From NCBI RefSeq assembly GCF_018881925.1, contig NZ_JACVPL010000008.1, positions 38,472 through 102,471 of the forward strand: a stretch of 64,000 nucleotides of DNA, in the 5' to 3' direction. This DNA comes from Polynucleobacter sp. Latsch14-2. GTDB lineage: Bacteria; Pseudomonadota; Gammaproteobacteria; Burkholderiales; Burkholderiaceae. The first letter of the stretch is position 1, and the number at the start of each line of letters is the position of its first letter. Shown here in pieces: positions 8,571 to 17,336 of the stretch. Below the pieces are notes generated by a model that saw nothing but the letters and a program-made list of their open reading frames with translations, was not told the origin of the DNA and did no database searches. A program made the position numbers and the translations under genes.

Positions 8571-8598
8571 TTGCTCAATGAACTAAGCCCTTTAAACT
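8571..8598 (+). promoter_or_regulatory. Candidate promoter placing the start at the ATG (leaderless)
   Basis: TTGCTC (8571-8576), a 16-bp spacer and TAAACT (8593-8598) are followed six bases later by the ATG at 8605. Transcription would begin at or next to the A of the ATG. No Shine-Dalgarno is visible. The string TTAAACTAG just before the ATG is shared with the promoter in front of the gene at 26201. Confidence 0.5.
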
Positions 8599-8604
8599 AG
8601 ACCC

Positions 8605-10326
8605 ATGCGAAGCACTTTTTCTTATCGTAGCGCCATCCTCATATTGCTGCTAGGGATATTTACCTATCTATATGGCTTGGATAGTCGATTTGCTCCTAAA
8701 AATGGTGACGAGTACCCGTATATGCATATTGTGCGGATGACAGCCGATTCTGGGGCATGGCTGCCACTACAGTCTGAGATGGATGGTATTAAGAATACAA
8801 AGCCCCCGCTCTTATTTTGGCAAGGGATCGCCAGCACTGAGTGGGCTAGTCACTGGAGTCTCGCAGCGCTGCGTTGGCCGAGTCTTGTTTATACGGCCTT
8901 GACGGCATTTTCCTTATTTCTAGCCGTGCGTCGTTTTAGTGGGAAGACCCAGACGGGGCTTTTAGCAAGCCTGGTTTGGCTCTCGTTTTTTGCAAGTTAT
9001 CGTTACGGTCGGCCATTCTTGACCGATCCCCCTGAAGTATTTTGGTTGACGCTACCTTTTATAGCTTTGTTGTATTGGGGTAAGAGCGCCTTTGAGTCGA
9101 AACTATTCTTTCCTTTTTTGGTAGCAATCTGTTTTGGATTGGCATTGCTTTCTAAATCATTTGCCTACATCGTGCCAGCATCCTTCGCTTTGAGTTTGTG
9201 CTATTGGCGTTGGCGTGATTGGAGTATTTCGAAGTTTCTGATCCATGACCTCATTAAAATTATTTTGCTTGTGTTGCTATCACTAGGAATTTTTGCTCTG
9301 TGGTTTGCATTTGACCCATCTCCAGAGGCGGTTTGGAAAGAATTTGTACTTGGTGAAAACGCAGGCAAGTTCGAGGCTCGTAATGCTAACTACCTCTTAG
9401 ATTTGATTTGGGGTGGCGATAGTATTTGGATGTTGCTACTAACCACCTTGGCTAATGCCGGTTTATTTATCTTTGTGTTGATAAGTGCCCTGTGGCAGTG
9501 CTGGCGTCATCGTCGCTTTCTTTCTATCCAAGAGACTCTCCTGCTCTTATTCATTGCTGCTTTCCTATTGGTCTTTAGCTTGCCAAGTCAGCGTTCCGGA
9601 CGTTACTTGTTGCCAGTCATGCCAGCATTCGCAGTATTCATTGCTCTATATTGGGATCGATTGCCTTTATGGGGCTTCAGGTTCGCATTGCTTTTGCAAG
9701 CGCTAGTGCTCTCTCTCTTGATATGGGTGGGCGGCAATTTGCAAACATCTCCTTTTTTGATTGGGGCTACCGCGTGGATCTACCCAATTTGGCATTGGGT
9801 TTTGATAGCGCTTAGCTTGGCGCTCATCTTGATTGGCTTGTGTAAAAAAAATCTTAGCAAAACGATTGCCTTGGCAGGATGTTTTCTTTGTTATTGTTCT
9901 TTAACCAGCAGCCTAACCCCTCTTGAGGGGGTGCTGGGACGTTTTGATTTGGCAACCATTCAAGCGGCTCGGAATATGGAGTTGTGGATTCCATGTGATT
10001 ACCGTGCAAAGGACGAGGAATATCGCTTACTGCTACCGGGCGCTAAATTACATGGTTACGCAGCCAGGGATGCTGGAAATATCGATGTCCTACAAAATAC
10101 CTATCCATTTGTAGCGGTGCAGACTCCTTTGGGCGTTACCCCGCAGGTTTGTGAGTCTTGTAAGATTGTTGGTAGTCGTATGGAGATGCGCGCACGTCAC
10201 TCTGATCAAGAAATTAAAGCAATGCTTATGGGAGAGATTGGCGAACATCTGTTTGTAAATGAATATTTGATTTCCACCCCGATAAAAATGACTGGGCCGC
10301 AAAGTGGCAAGGATGCCTGTCGATGA
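8605..10326 (+). CDS. GT-C glycosyltransferase, ArnT/PMT-like
   Basis: A 573-residue integral membrane protein with about a dozen hydrophobic spans and a C-terminal periplasmic-type tail from ~470. The first external loop has the acidic pair of GT-C enzymes (NGDEYPY, residues ~32-38) and the ArnT/PMT KPPL motif (KNTKPPLLFW near 70). These enzymes transfer a sugar from an undecaprenyl-phosphate donor to lipid A, protein or other acceptors; the donor and acceptor here cannot be deduced. It begins a three-gene unit: its last four bases (ATGA) overlap the sialidase-like gene, which overlaps a membrane protein. That order suggests a sugar is added to a surface molecule and another cell-envelope step follows. 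Confidence 0.85.
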   Translation: MRSTFSYRSAILILLLGIFTYLYGLDSRFAPKNGDEYPYMHIVRMTADSGAWLPLQSEMDGIKNTKPPLLFWQGIASTEWASHWSLAALRWPSLVYTALTAFSLFLAVRRFSGKTQTGLLASLVWLSFFASYRYGRPFLTDPPEVFWLTLPFIALLYWGKSAFESKLFFPFLVAICFGLALLSKSFAYIVPASFALSLCYWRWRDWSISKFLIHDLIKIILLVLLSLGIFALWFAFDPSPEAVWKEFVLGENAGKFEARNANYLLDLIWGGDSIWMLLLTTLANAGLFIFVLISALWQCWRHRRFLSIQETLLLLFIAAFLLVFSLPSQRSGRYLLPVMPAFAVFIALYWDRLPLWGFRFALLLQALVLSLLIWVGGNLQTSPFLIGATAWIYPIWHWVLIALSLALILIGLCKKNLSKTIALAGCFLCYCSLTSSLTPLEGVLGRFDLATIQAARNMELWIPCDYRAKDEEYRLLLPGAKLHGYAARDAGNIDVLQNTYPFVAVQTPLGVTPQVCESCKIVGSRMEMRARHSDQEIKAMLMGEIGEHLFVNEYLISTPIKMTGPQSGKDACR

Positions 10327-11567
10327 GTCGTGCGATCGCCTTTTGCTTTTTATTGCTGGCCGCAGTGTTAGGATTTTTGCACATTGATAGTCAACCCGTG
10401 TGGGCGCCTTTTGAAATTCCTTTGATCCAAGCCCTTGAAGAGGAGCAAAATCAAAGCAGCTCAATTAAGAAATCATCGCAAGCTACTAGTAAACTTGCTG
10501 TAGCCCATCCGCAACTAGCTTGGCTCCCAGACACGGGCGCTGCTTCAGTTCATGCAGCTTCCTTGATCGCCCTTAAGGATGGCTCAATTCGTGCATTTTG
10601 GTTTGCCGGGAGCAGGGAGGGTGCGCCAGATGTGGTCATTAATAGTGCGGTCTATAGTCCGACGTCTTCTACTTGGGGCGCTCCTGTAGTTGTGATGGAT
10701 CGGGTTGCTGCTGAAAAAGGTCTGTCACGTTACATTGCAAAACTAGGTAATCCCGTTCCCAGTAGGTCTGCGGATGGTCGTCTGCAACTGTTCTTTGTCA
10801 CAGTTTCTATTGGTGGTTGGGCTGGAAGTTCAATCTCAACCATCAGCTCTGATAATGAAGGGCTTACGTGGACTCGCCCACGCCGTTTAATTACCTCCCC
10901 TTTTATTAATCTGAGCACCTTAGTCAAGTCTCCAACAATTCAGTTTGCCGATGGCCGTCTGGGTTTGCCTGCCTATCATGAGTGGATTGGTCGTTTTGGG
11001 GAGTTCTTGAGAATTGAATCTGACCGAGTCATCGATAAACGTCGTATGAGCTCTGGACGAGGTGCAATTCAGCCTATTGTGTTTGTCGATGGCGCCCAAC
11101 AAGCAAGCGCATATTTCCGTCAAACGCGCAGTGGATCTGAAGCTAAACAAATTCCCACGAGCGAAACGCACAATGCGGGCCAAACCTGGACTGCCATTGG
11201 CGATACAGAAATCCCCAATCCAAATTCAGCGATTGCTGCATTGGCCTTAGCAAATGGCACACGCCTGTTGGTGCTCAATAACCTAGAGGCGGGGCGGCAT
11301 CGCTTAGTGTTGATGTTGGCTGACCCCGCCACTAGTGATAAAGCAAAACAATGGCGAGTGGTTCAAGTCCTAGAAGACGATGAAGCATTGCCCGGTGAAC
11401 AGCGCCGTGAATTTTCCTACCCATACTTGATCACAGCCGACGGCAGTGATGCGCACTTGGTTTATACCTGGGATAGAAAAAAAATACGCCATATCCATTT
11501 TGGAGCAGATTGGCTTGCGCAGTTGCAGAGTCACCTAAAAGACGGGCAACTTGAGGGGGAGAAATAA
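10323..11567 (+). CDS. Sialidase-like BNR propeller protein (COG4692-type)
   Basis: A 414-residue exported protein: an N-terminal hydrophobic segment (residues ~4-22), a low-complexity spacer, then a six-bladed propeller from ~55. Two Asp-box motifs are clear: SSDNEGLTW and ETHNAGQTW. The opening blade HAASLIALKDGSIRAFWFAG with EGAPDVVI is typical of the bacterial predicted-neuraminidase group. Whether it cleaves sialic acid is unproven; many members of this group sit with glycosyltransferases and may act on other sugars. Translationally coupled to the gene before (ATGA) and after (TAATG). Confidence 0.75.
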   Translation: MSRAIAFCFLLLAAVLGFLHIDSQPVWAPFEIPLIQALEEEQNQSSSIKKSSQATSKLAVAHPQLAWLPDTGAASVHAASLIALKDGSIRAFWFAGSREGAPDVVINSAVYSPTSSTWGAPVVVMDRVAAEKGLSRYIAKLGNPVPSRSADGRLQLFFVTVSIGGWAGSSISTISSDNEGLTWTRPRRLITSPFINLSTLVKSPTIQFADGRLGLPAYHEWIGRFGEFLRIESDRVIDKRRMSSGRGAIQPIVFVDGAQQASAYFRQTRSGSEAKQIPTSETHNAGQTWTAIGDTEIPNPNSAIAALALANGTRLLVLNNLEAGRHRLVLMLADPATSDKAKQWRVVQVLEDDEALPGEQRREFSYPYLITADGSDAHLVYTWDRKKIRHIHFGADWLAQLQSHLKDGQLEGEK

Positions 11568-12187
11568 TGGATTATTTGATGCAAATTCTCGCTTTGATAG
11601 AAATATCTATCAGTTCCGCTGTTATTGTGATTTGCTTGCTGAAAAAAATATTTCAAGTAGAAATGCCATTTGCAATCCAGCTTTTTCTGCTACTGTTATT
11701 TGCTAATCTTTTCTTTTGGCCCTTGGGCTTCTTTATGGAATTACCTATTGCCGCTTATATTCGGGGCATAACAGGAGATCTGAGTATTGTTTCTATGTTG
11801 TTGCTTTGGGCTAGCTTGCTGCCTTCAAATAAGCCGACACCGATTTCATTTAAGCTTGCGCTTGCTCTTGTGGCTATCATCTTCTATCCGCTCGCTCTTG
11901 GCTTGGGCATGTTGGATCCGTATACATGGGGGTATGGCTCACTGATTTTTCTGAGTGCAGTCTTAGTATTTGCGGTGATCTGCGGGCTTGCTAGCTGGAA
12001 CAAAGGTCTGTGGATTATTGCCATAGCGATTATTGCCTGGAGTTTTCATTGGCATGAGTCCGCTAATTTATGGGATTACTTATTGGATCCTTTCTTGGGA
12101 ATGTGGGCCTTATGGTCCAGCGCGAACTATTTGCGCTTGAAGCGGCGTAAGCGCGCCCAATCAGGATATTTATTTAGGGCTGGCTGA
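11567..12187 (+). CDS. Integral membrane protein of unknown function
   Basis: A 206-residue very hydrophobic protein with about seven predicted membrane spans and a basic C-terminal tail (RLKRRKRAQ). I do not recognise a family. The start codon shares its A with the preceding stop (TAATG at 11565-11569), so it is translated together with the sialidase-like gene and the upstream glycosyltransferase. It may be a partner or lipid-carrier handling component of that unit; this is inference from position only. Confidence 0.7.
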   Translation: MDYLMQILALIEISISSAVIVICLLKKIFQVEMPFAIQLFLLLLFANLFFWPLGFFMELPIAAYIRGITGDLSIVSMLLLWASLLPSNKPTPISFKLALALVAIIFYPLALGLGMLDPYTWGYGSLIFLSAVLVFAVICGLASWNKGLWIIAIAIIAWSFHWHESANLWDYLLDPFLGMWALWSSANYLRLKRRKRAQSGYLFRAG

Positions 12188-12251
12188 CGGGTTTAAAGGT
12201 GGCGCAGTAACTTGAGGTGATATATTTATATGGATGAAAACTGAGGTATAT

Positions 12252-13523
12252 ATGAAGCGACCAAGTCAGGAAAATATTCAAGTATTTAATAGGTGCGCTT
12301 CATCACTTCGTATGATTGCACTTGTTTGTGGATCACTGTTAGGTGGGTGCGTCATGAATCAGGGCCCATACCAGGAGAGTGGATATTACCCTCAGACTTA
12401 TATGCAAAGTGGGGGCTATGGTGATCAAGGCTACATTCAAGACTCAAGCTATAACGCAGGTCCACAAACAATTTCTTCAGCGCAATTGCAATCATTAGTT
12501 TCGCCTATAGCGCTTTATCCAGACTCTTTGCTCTCGCTAATGTTGCTAGCCTCGACCTACCCACTGCAAGTAGCGGAGGCCTATAACTGGCGCAACACTA
12601 ATGCCTCCTTAAAAGGTGACGCCTTGCAAAATGCAGTCAAGGCACAATCGTGGGACGATAGTGTGAAATCTCTAGTGGCGTTTCCAAAGGCTTTCAATAT
12701 GATGGGTGGAAAATTGCAGTGGACCCAAAACCTAGGTAATGCCTATAAGTTGCAGGCTGCGGACACCATGAAAGCGGTCCAAGCTTTAAGAAAATTAGCA
12801 CTCAAGGCCGGTACTCTTAAATCAAATAAAGAAATTACGGTGACTACTGATACGAACTCTAATATCTTAATTACCCCGGCTAATACCAAAGTGGTTTACA
12901 TTCCGAGTTATAGCCCCACTGTCGTTTATGGGCCATGGCCATATCCTGAATATCCACCATATCCTGTTTATGACCCTGCTTGGGGCTTTATGGATTTTGG
13001 TTTTGGCTTTGCTATTGGCGAAGATTTTTGGTCCTACCCCAATTGGTCTAATGGCAGTATTAATTCCACAAACATAAACCCTTCTAATCGCATACCTTCT
13101 CGCGCTATTATTGGACCGGCTAGCATTGTCAACCAACAGCGTTTACTTAATGATTGGCAAAATAAATCCACACCTCAGCAGAGGGAGGCAGCCCGCATCG
13201 ACGGCCAACGCGCCAATAATGCTTTTCAGAAGAATGCTACTCCGCAAGAGAGAGAACAGGCGGATCGCTTAAATCAAGAGGCGCGGAATGATGCTCAGGT
13301 GGATAGGAGTGATCCCAATATATATCGTGAAGCCGGACAAGAAAATGCTTTGCGTGAGCAAGCACGCTTTGATGGTGATCAAGACCGCTCACGAGGTTTT
13401 AATGGTGGGGGTGGTTTTAACGGCTTTGGCGGCGGCCATATGAGCGGATTTGGCGGAGGCGGTGGTGGTGGCAGTCATATGGGCGGCTTTGGCGGCGGCC
13501 ATATGAGCGGTTTTAGACGTTAA
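12252..13523 (+). CDS. DUF3300 lipoprotein with Gly-rich tail
   Basis: About 423 residues. A lipobox-like LLGGC follows an N-terminal hydrophobic stretch, so it is probably an outer-membrane lipoprotein. Residues ~80-280 are the DUF3300 domain, recognisable from LQSLVSPIALYPDSLLSLMLLASTYPLQV and AFPKAFNMM, ending in a Pro/Tyr-rich segment. A charged, Gln/Arg-rich region follows (TPQQREAARIDGQRANNAFQ), then a Gly/His/Met tail with repeats of GGGHMSGF. Function of the family is unknown. I prefer the ATG at 12252 because GAGG lies five bases upstream; an in-frame ATG at 12234 has a less well placed GAGG. Confidence 0.8.
   Translation: MKRPSQENIQVFNRCASSLRMIALVCGSLLGGCVMNQGPYQESGYYPQTYMQSGGYGDQGYIQDSSYNAGPQTISSAQLQSLVSPIALYPDSLLSLMLLASTYPLQVAEAYNWRNTNASLKGDALQNAVKAQSWDDSVKSLVAFPKAFNMMGGKLQWTQNLGNAYKLQAADTMKAVQALRKLALKAGTLKSNKEITVTTDTNSNILITPANTKVVYIPSYSPTVVYGPWPYPEYPPYPVYDPAWGFMDFGFGFAIGEDFWSYPNWSNGSINSTNINPSNRIPSRAIIGPASIVNQQRLLNDWQNKSTPQQREAARIDGQRANNAFQKNATPQEREQADRLNQEARNDAQVDRSDPNIYREAGQENALREQARFDGDQDRSRGFNGGGGFNGFGGGHMSGFGGGGGGGSHMGGFGGGHMSGFRR
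13421..13510 (+). repeat. 27-bp direct repeat inside the DUF3300 gene
   Basis: Positions 13421-13447 and 13484-13510 are identical for 27 bases, 63 bp apart (21 codons, in frame), and encode the duplicated GFGGGHMSG units of the tail. Identity at the DNA level suggests a recent duplication able to change length in whole codons. Confidence 0.9.
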
Positions 13524-13545
13524 CTTCTATTAAGAGAAAAGACTC

Positions 13546-13917
13546 ATGAAAATATTTCCGAGAATATGCGTACTCATTGCATCTATATTTTGTTTTTCCC
13601 CATATGCATTTGCGCAGAAAGACCTCCCAGTAGACGACGCTAGTACCGCTGCATATGTCGAGCTCTGCAAAAATCCCGCTGATGAACAAGGACGTAGTTT
13701 TTGCTTTGGCTTTGGCGAGGGTGTATATCAGGCGTATTTAGCGAGTCATGCTTCAAATGCTAAGAAAGCTATATGCTTTGAAGATAAAAACGATACTCGT
13801 AATGAGGTTTTACAAAAGTTCCTATCATGGAGCAATGCAAACCCTCAATTGAACAAAGACAAAGCAGCCAAAACCCTAATGCGCTTCTTTACTGATAATT
13901 ACTCTTGTAAGAAATAA
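13546..13917 (+). CDS. Rap1a/Tai-like secreted protein
   Basis: A 123-residue protein with a clear signal peptide ending in YAFA (residues ~1-23). Four cysteines remain in the mature part in the Rap1a pattern: LCKNP, FCFGFGEGVYQAYL, ICFED and the final SCKK. The family includes immunity proteins against type VI amidase effectors, but many members are free-standing periplasmic proteins without an effector. No effector gene is adjacent here, so immunity is only a possibility. It lies 22 bp after the DUF3300 gene, probably cotranscribed. Confidence 0.7.
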   Translation: MKIFPRICVLIASIFCFSPYAFAQKDLPVDDASTAAYVELCKNPADEQGRSFCFGFGEGVYQAYLASHASNAKKAICFEDKNDTRNEVLQKFLSWSNANPQLNKDKAAKTLMRFFTDNYSCKK

Positions 13918-13937
13918 AAAAGCCACAAATAAAAAAA

Positions 13938-13960
13938 GCCAGCAAGAGCTGGCCTTTTTT
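13938..13960. terminator. Bidirectional terminator between convergent genes
   Basis: GCCAGC-AAGA-GCTGGC stem (13938-13953) with A7 before and CT6 after. It separates the plus-strand Rap1a-like gene from the minus-strand Bug receptor gene and reads on both strands. Confidence 0.88.
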
Positions 13961-13980
13961 ATTATTGTTAATGTGAAAGC

Positions 13981-14973
13981 TTAGTCTGCATATGCACCAG
14001 CTTTACGAATCACTGGACCCCATTTGTTGATTTCGGCTTCAAGATGACTTTTGAGTCCAGCTGGAGTGGCTTTGCTTGCAGGAACCATTTCGATGTTGGA
14101 TTCTGCTAGGCGTGCCTTCACTTCTGGGTCATTTAACGCAGCATTTAATGCTTTATTGATCTTAGAGAGCACTGCTGGTGGAGTTCCCTTAGATACATAC
14201 ATACCGTGCCACACTTTAACGTCAAAACCTTTTAGTCCTTGTTCATCCAAAGTTGGAATGTTTGGTAGCGCTGACAAGCGTTTAGGCGTGGTTACACCAT
14301 AGGTCTTCACCAAGCCATCTTTGATATAAGGAACGGTTTGAGTAGTCTGGTCGCACAAGAGGTCTACTTGACCACCCAGCAGGTCGGTGAGGGCCGGACC
14401 AGTCCCTTTATATGGAACAGTTGTTAACTCCACGCCTTCACGAGACATGAACAATAATCCGCAAAGCTGTGAAACTGCGCCAGGACCAGCATTAGCTAGG
14501 GTTACCTTTTCTTTATTAGCCTTAATGTAGGCCTCAAGTTCTTTAAAGTTGTTTGGTGGAAAATTCTTACGACCCAAGAGCACCATCGGAACATCAACCA
14601 CTTGACCAATGTATTCAAAATCTGTCATTGGATCGAATGGAAGTTTCTTGTACAGTGCTGGCGCAGTAGCCATGCCCATATGGTGAATAAGAACCATATA
14701 ACCATCTGCCGGTGAACGCGCAACACGGGTTGCAGCAATTGTTCCACCAGCGCCGACAGTATTTTCAACAATCACGGTTTGCCCTAGATTTTTGCCCATT
14801 GGTATCGCAACCAAACGAGCTACTGCATCGGTTGGTCCACCAGCGGCAAATGGCACGACTAAGGTAATGGGCTTATTCGGGTAGGCGTCTGCAGCTAGTG
14901 CAGCTCCGTTAATAAGGAGGGAGGAGGCAAGTAATGCACCGATGCTTGCCAATATAGAAGTACGTAATTTCAT
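13981..14973 (-). CDS. Bug-family (TctC) tripartite tricarboxylate receptor
   Basis: A 330-residue periplasmic binding protein. A signal peptide (residues 1-26, ending ALAA) precedes the Bug core: YPNKPITLVVPFAAGGPTDAVARLVA, GAGGTIAATRVARSPADGYM and LPNIPTLDEQGLKGFDV. Bug proteins bind carboxylates (such as citrate, aspartate, aromatic acids); the ligand is unknown here. The ATG at 14973 is chosen because it begins the signal peptide and has GGAG just upstream; a longer frame to 15012 adds 13 residues of no known use. Downstream of CitE-, MmgE/PrpD- and MaoC-type genes in the same direction, suggesting uptake of the acid they degrade. No TctAB permease is present in the window. Confidence 0.9.
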   Translation of the reverse strand: MKLRTSILASIGALLASSLLINGAALAADAYPNKPITLVVPFAAGGPTDAVARLVAIPMGKNLGQTVIVENTVGAGGTIAATRVARSPADGYMVLIHHMGMATAPALYKKLPFDPMTDFEYIGQVVDVPMVLLGRKNFPPNNFKELEAYIKANKEKVTLANAGPGAVSQLCGLLFMSREGVELTTVPYKGTGPALTDLLGGQVDLLCDQTTQTVPYIKDGLVKTYGVTTPKRLSALPNIPTLDEQGLKGFDVKVWHGMYVSKGTPPAVLSKINKALNAALNDPEVKARLAESNIEMVPASKATPAGLKSHLEAEINKWGPVIRKAGAYAD

Positions 14974-15066
14974 GGTTTTTCTCCGTTTAAATTCTGTGAA
15001 TCGAACTGCCAATCTCTCTGCGCTTAGCTACACGGTTGATTTTGCCAGCATTCTGGTCTGTAAAGA

Positions 15067-15912
15067 TTAGTGTTTACCAGCAATTGCGAGAGTTCTTTGC
15101 GCTAAAAGAACCACTGGGCGATCAATCATGCGACCATCTAACTTAATGGCCCCGCCTTTAGAGGCTTTATCAGCCTCTATAACCTTTTGGGCCCACAAAA
15201 CCTCTTCTTGGCTAGGCATGAATGCTGTCCTCACTGGCAATACCTGCTTAGGGTGGATGCAGAGTTTGGCGCCAAAGCCCATGCGCTTGGCGCGCTGGGC
15301 ATCAGCAGTAATCCGGTCAATATCATCAGTTGAGGGGGTTACGCCGTCAATAGGTGGGGCAATTTGGGCTAACCTTGAAGCTAGTACGATTTGATAACGC
15401 GCAGTTTGTAGTTCGGTTTCCTGGGGGTCACAAATCATTCCAAGGTCTGCCTGCAAATCAATATTTCCTAATGCAATGCGCAACACTTGGTTTGAATTAG
15501 CCAACTCCTTAAGCTTATCTAAGCCAATCGCAGTTTCAATCATTGGCACGATAGCCGTGTTTGGAAGAACCTGTGCGGCGCCATTGATTTGATCTAAAGA
15601 CTCACTCTTAGGGATTAGTAGGCAGGCGATATTTAATTCTTTTGCCAGCATTAGGTCAGCCGCATAAAATTTCGTGCCTGGCGCATTTGATCTAAGAACT
15701 AATCGTTTTTTTTGCTCGTCAGTAAATTGAGGCCAAGCGGTGCGAATAGCATCACGAGCGCTTTGTTTTTCTTCCTCTGGAACGGCATCCTCTAAATCTA
15801 GAATGACAGCATCTGCGCCACTATCTAAGGCTTTTGCAAAGCGCTCAGGCCTAGTTCCCGGGACAAATAGGAAGTTACTGCTAAAGCCAAGGGGTGTGTC
15901 GATTGGGTTCAT
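15067..15912 (-). CDS. HpcH/HpaI-CitE family CoA-ester lyase
   Basis: A 281-residue TIM-barrel lyase of the CitE-like group. Visible motifs are FVPGTRPERFAKALDSGADAVILDLEDAVP (CoA and metal region, residues ~16-45), LVLRSNAPGTKFYAADL, PMIETAIGLDKL and GFGAKLCIHPKQV. Such stand-alone CitE-like enzymes include citramalyl-CoA, malyl-CoA and beta-methylmalyl-CoA lyases. Given the MaoC-type hydratase and MmgE/PrpD genes 11 bp and ~1.4 kb upstream, a citramalyl- or methylmalyl-CoA lyase is the best guess, not a demonstrated activity. The Bug receptor follows after a 93-bp gap. Confidence 0.85.
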   Translation of the reverse strand: MNPIDTPLGFSSNFLFVPGTRPERFAKALDSGADAVILDLEDAVPEEEKQSARDAIRTAWPQFTDEQKKRLVLRSNAPGTKFYAADLMLAKELNIACLLIPKSESLDQINGAAQVLPNTAIVPMIETAIGLDKLKELANSNQVLRIALGNIDLQADLGMICDPQETELQTARYQIVLASRLAQIAPPIDGVTPSTDDIDRITADAQRAKRMGFGAKLCIHPKQVLPVRTAFMPSQEEVLWAQKVIEADKASKGGAIKLDGRMIDRPVVLLAQRTLAIAGKH

Positions 15913-15923
15913 GAATGGCGATG

Positions 15924-17327
15924 TTAGAGTAAATGCGAAGATTCATTGCGCGGTAGTAATAGAGTCATCTTGGACTGTTTGCGGATATTCCACAAGTGAT
16001 CGATGGCCTTGCTCATTTCTGCTGGGGTGGCGCCACCACTAAATGCAGCAAGCCGTAAGGCTTTAGCGGTAATTTCAGAGCGGTTCAGGGTATTGCCAGG
16101 ATCACCCTTGGGCTCATCAACACGGCCATCTAAAATTTCCCCGTTGTGCAGATGTACTTTGACCTTGCCAATCCAGCGCTGCGGGTAGGCGCTATCAACC
16201 TCGGGATCTAAAGTCATCGTTACACGATCGCGAAATAAGCAAATGGCATCATCATGAAAGTGCTGATCAAATTCTGTTAACCCAGCAAATTGATAATGAG
16301 CTACTAATGCCAAGACTGTGCCCATGGAAAACTTAGATTGATGAACAGTAGCAGGGTCCGTAACTGGCCCCAAGACGTCAATCGCGCCTTGGTGCACCAA
16401 AGTTTCCACTTTTGATATGTCACTGGGCTTGAGTTTATGTGTCAACAGGACTTGTAGAAGCGCATCTGCCGCTGGATGTGTATGACGACAAGAGGCGTGA
16501 TATTTAAAGCTAGTCTCGGCAATGGCCCAGCGAGTGCCAAGACCATCTACTAATTTACTTGGATCTGAGTCGCTCGACATACCCGCAGCCATGCCTTGCT
16601 TGCCTTCTAGGATGTGCTGAGCACCAGTAAATCCAGCTTGCGCAAGATATGCGGACATCAATCCAACAGAAGCAGCATGTGCTGTGTGAAGTTGTTTGGA
16701 ATCTGCGGCATCGCGCAGAAATTCCCAGAGGCCAGCTGATTGTGTCCCTGCCGAACCAAATGCATTCAACATTTGTTCGGGATTCAATTTCAGTAGGTGA
16801 CCAACAGTCGCAGCAGCAGCCAGAGTACCCGCAGTTCCTGTTGTATGAAATACTTTGTAATGGGAGCGCCCTAAAAACTCCCCAACCCGAATGCCGACTT
16901 CGTAGCCGGCTACCGCAGCGGTGAGCATGTCTTCACCAGAGGCCCCAATTGCTTGGGCGCAAGCCAACGCAGGGGGAAACACTACCGTAGCCGGGTGAAA
17001 GACTGAGCCATTATGAACATCATCCTGCTCCGCAACGTGTGAGGCAGCGGCATTGACCATCGTCGCAAGAAATGGACTAGAGCTATTGCGTGATATGAGT
17101 ACCTCTGATGGGCCTAGATGCGTGCTATCAAAGCCCCCCATCTTTTGGGCGAATTGTGCAATGGTCTCAACAGGGCGCGAGCCCTTGCCTGCGATGGCAG
17201 AGCCAAACCAGTCAACCAGCAGGTCTTCAGCACGAGCAATCACCTCATTCGGAATGTCTTGTATCTTGAGATGAGCTGCAAAGCTAGCTAATTCTTTTGA
17301 TAAGTGGGGTATCGACATAATGGACAT
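15924..17327 (-). CDS. MmgE/PrpD family (2-methylcitrate dehydratase-like) protein
   Basis: A 467-residue all-alpha MmgE/PrpD protein of usual length. Typical blocks are the DDVHNGSVFHPATVVFPPALACAQ segment (split near residues 100-120), FGSAGTQSAGLWEFL, and HASCRHTHPAADALL (about residues 275-290). Known members dehydrate 2-methylcitrate or isomerise/decarboxylate itaconate-like acids (cis-aconitate decarboxylase shares the fold). The genuine PrpD partners PrpB and PrpC are absent nearby, so this is not a standard methylcitrate operon. It is 9 bp after the MaoC-type gene and 11 bp before the CitE-like gene. Starts at 17327 or 17318 are equally possible. Confidence 0.85.
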   Translation of the reverse strand: MSIMSIPHLSKELASFAAHLKIQDIPNEVIARAEDLLVDWFGSAIAGKGSRPVETIAQFAQKMGGFDSTHLGPSEVLISRNSSSPFLATMVNAAASHVAEQDDVHNGSVFHPATVVFPPALACAQAIGASGEDMLTAAVAGYEVGIRVGEFLGRSHYKVFHTTGTAGTLAAAATVGHLLKLNPEQMLNAFGSAGTQSAGLWEFLRDAADSKQLHTAHAASVGLMSAYLAQAGFTGAQHILEGKQGMAAGMSSDSDPSKLVDGLGTRWAIAETSFKYHASCRHTHPAADALLQVLLTHKLKPSDISKVETLVHQGAIDVLGPVTDPATVHQSKFSMGTVLALVAHYQFAGLTEFDQHFHDDAICLFRDRVTMTLDPEVDSAYPQRWIGKVKVHLHNGEILDGRVDEPKGDPGNTLNRSEITAKALRLAAFSGGATPAEMSKAIDHLWNIRKQSKMTLLLPRNESSHLL

Positions 17328-17336
17328 CTACTCTGG

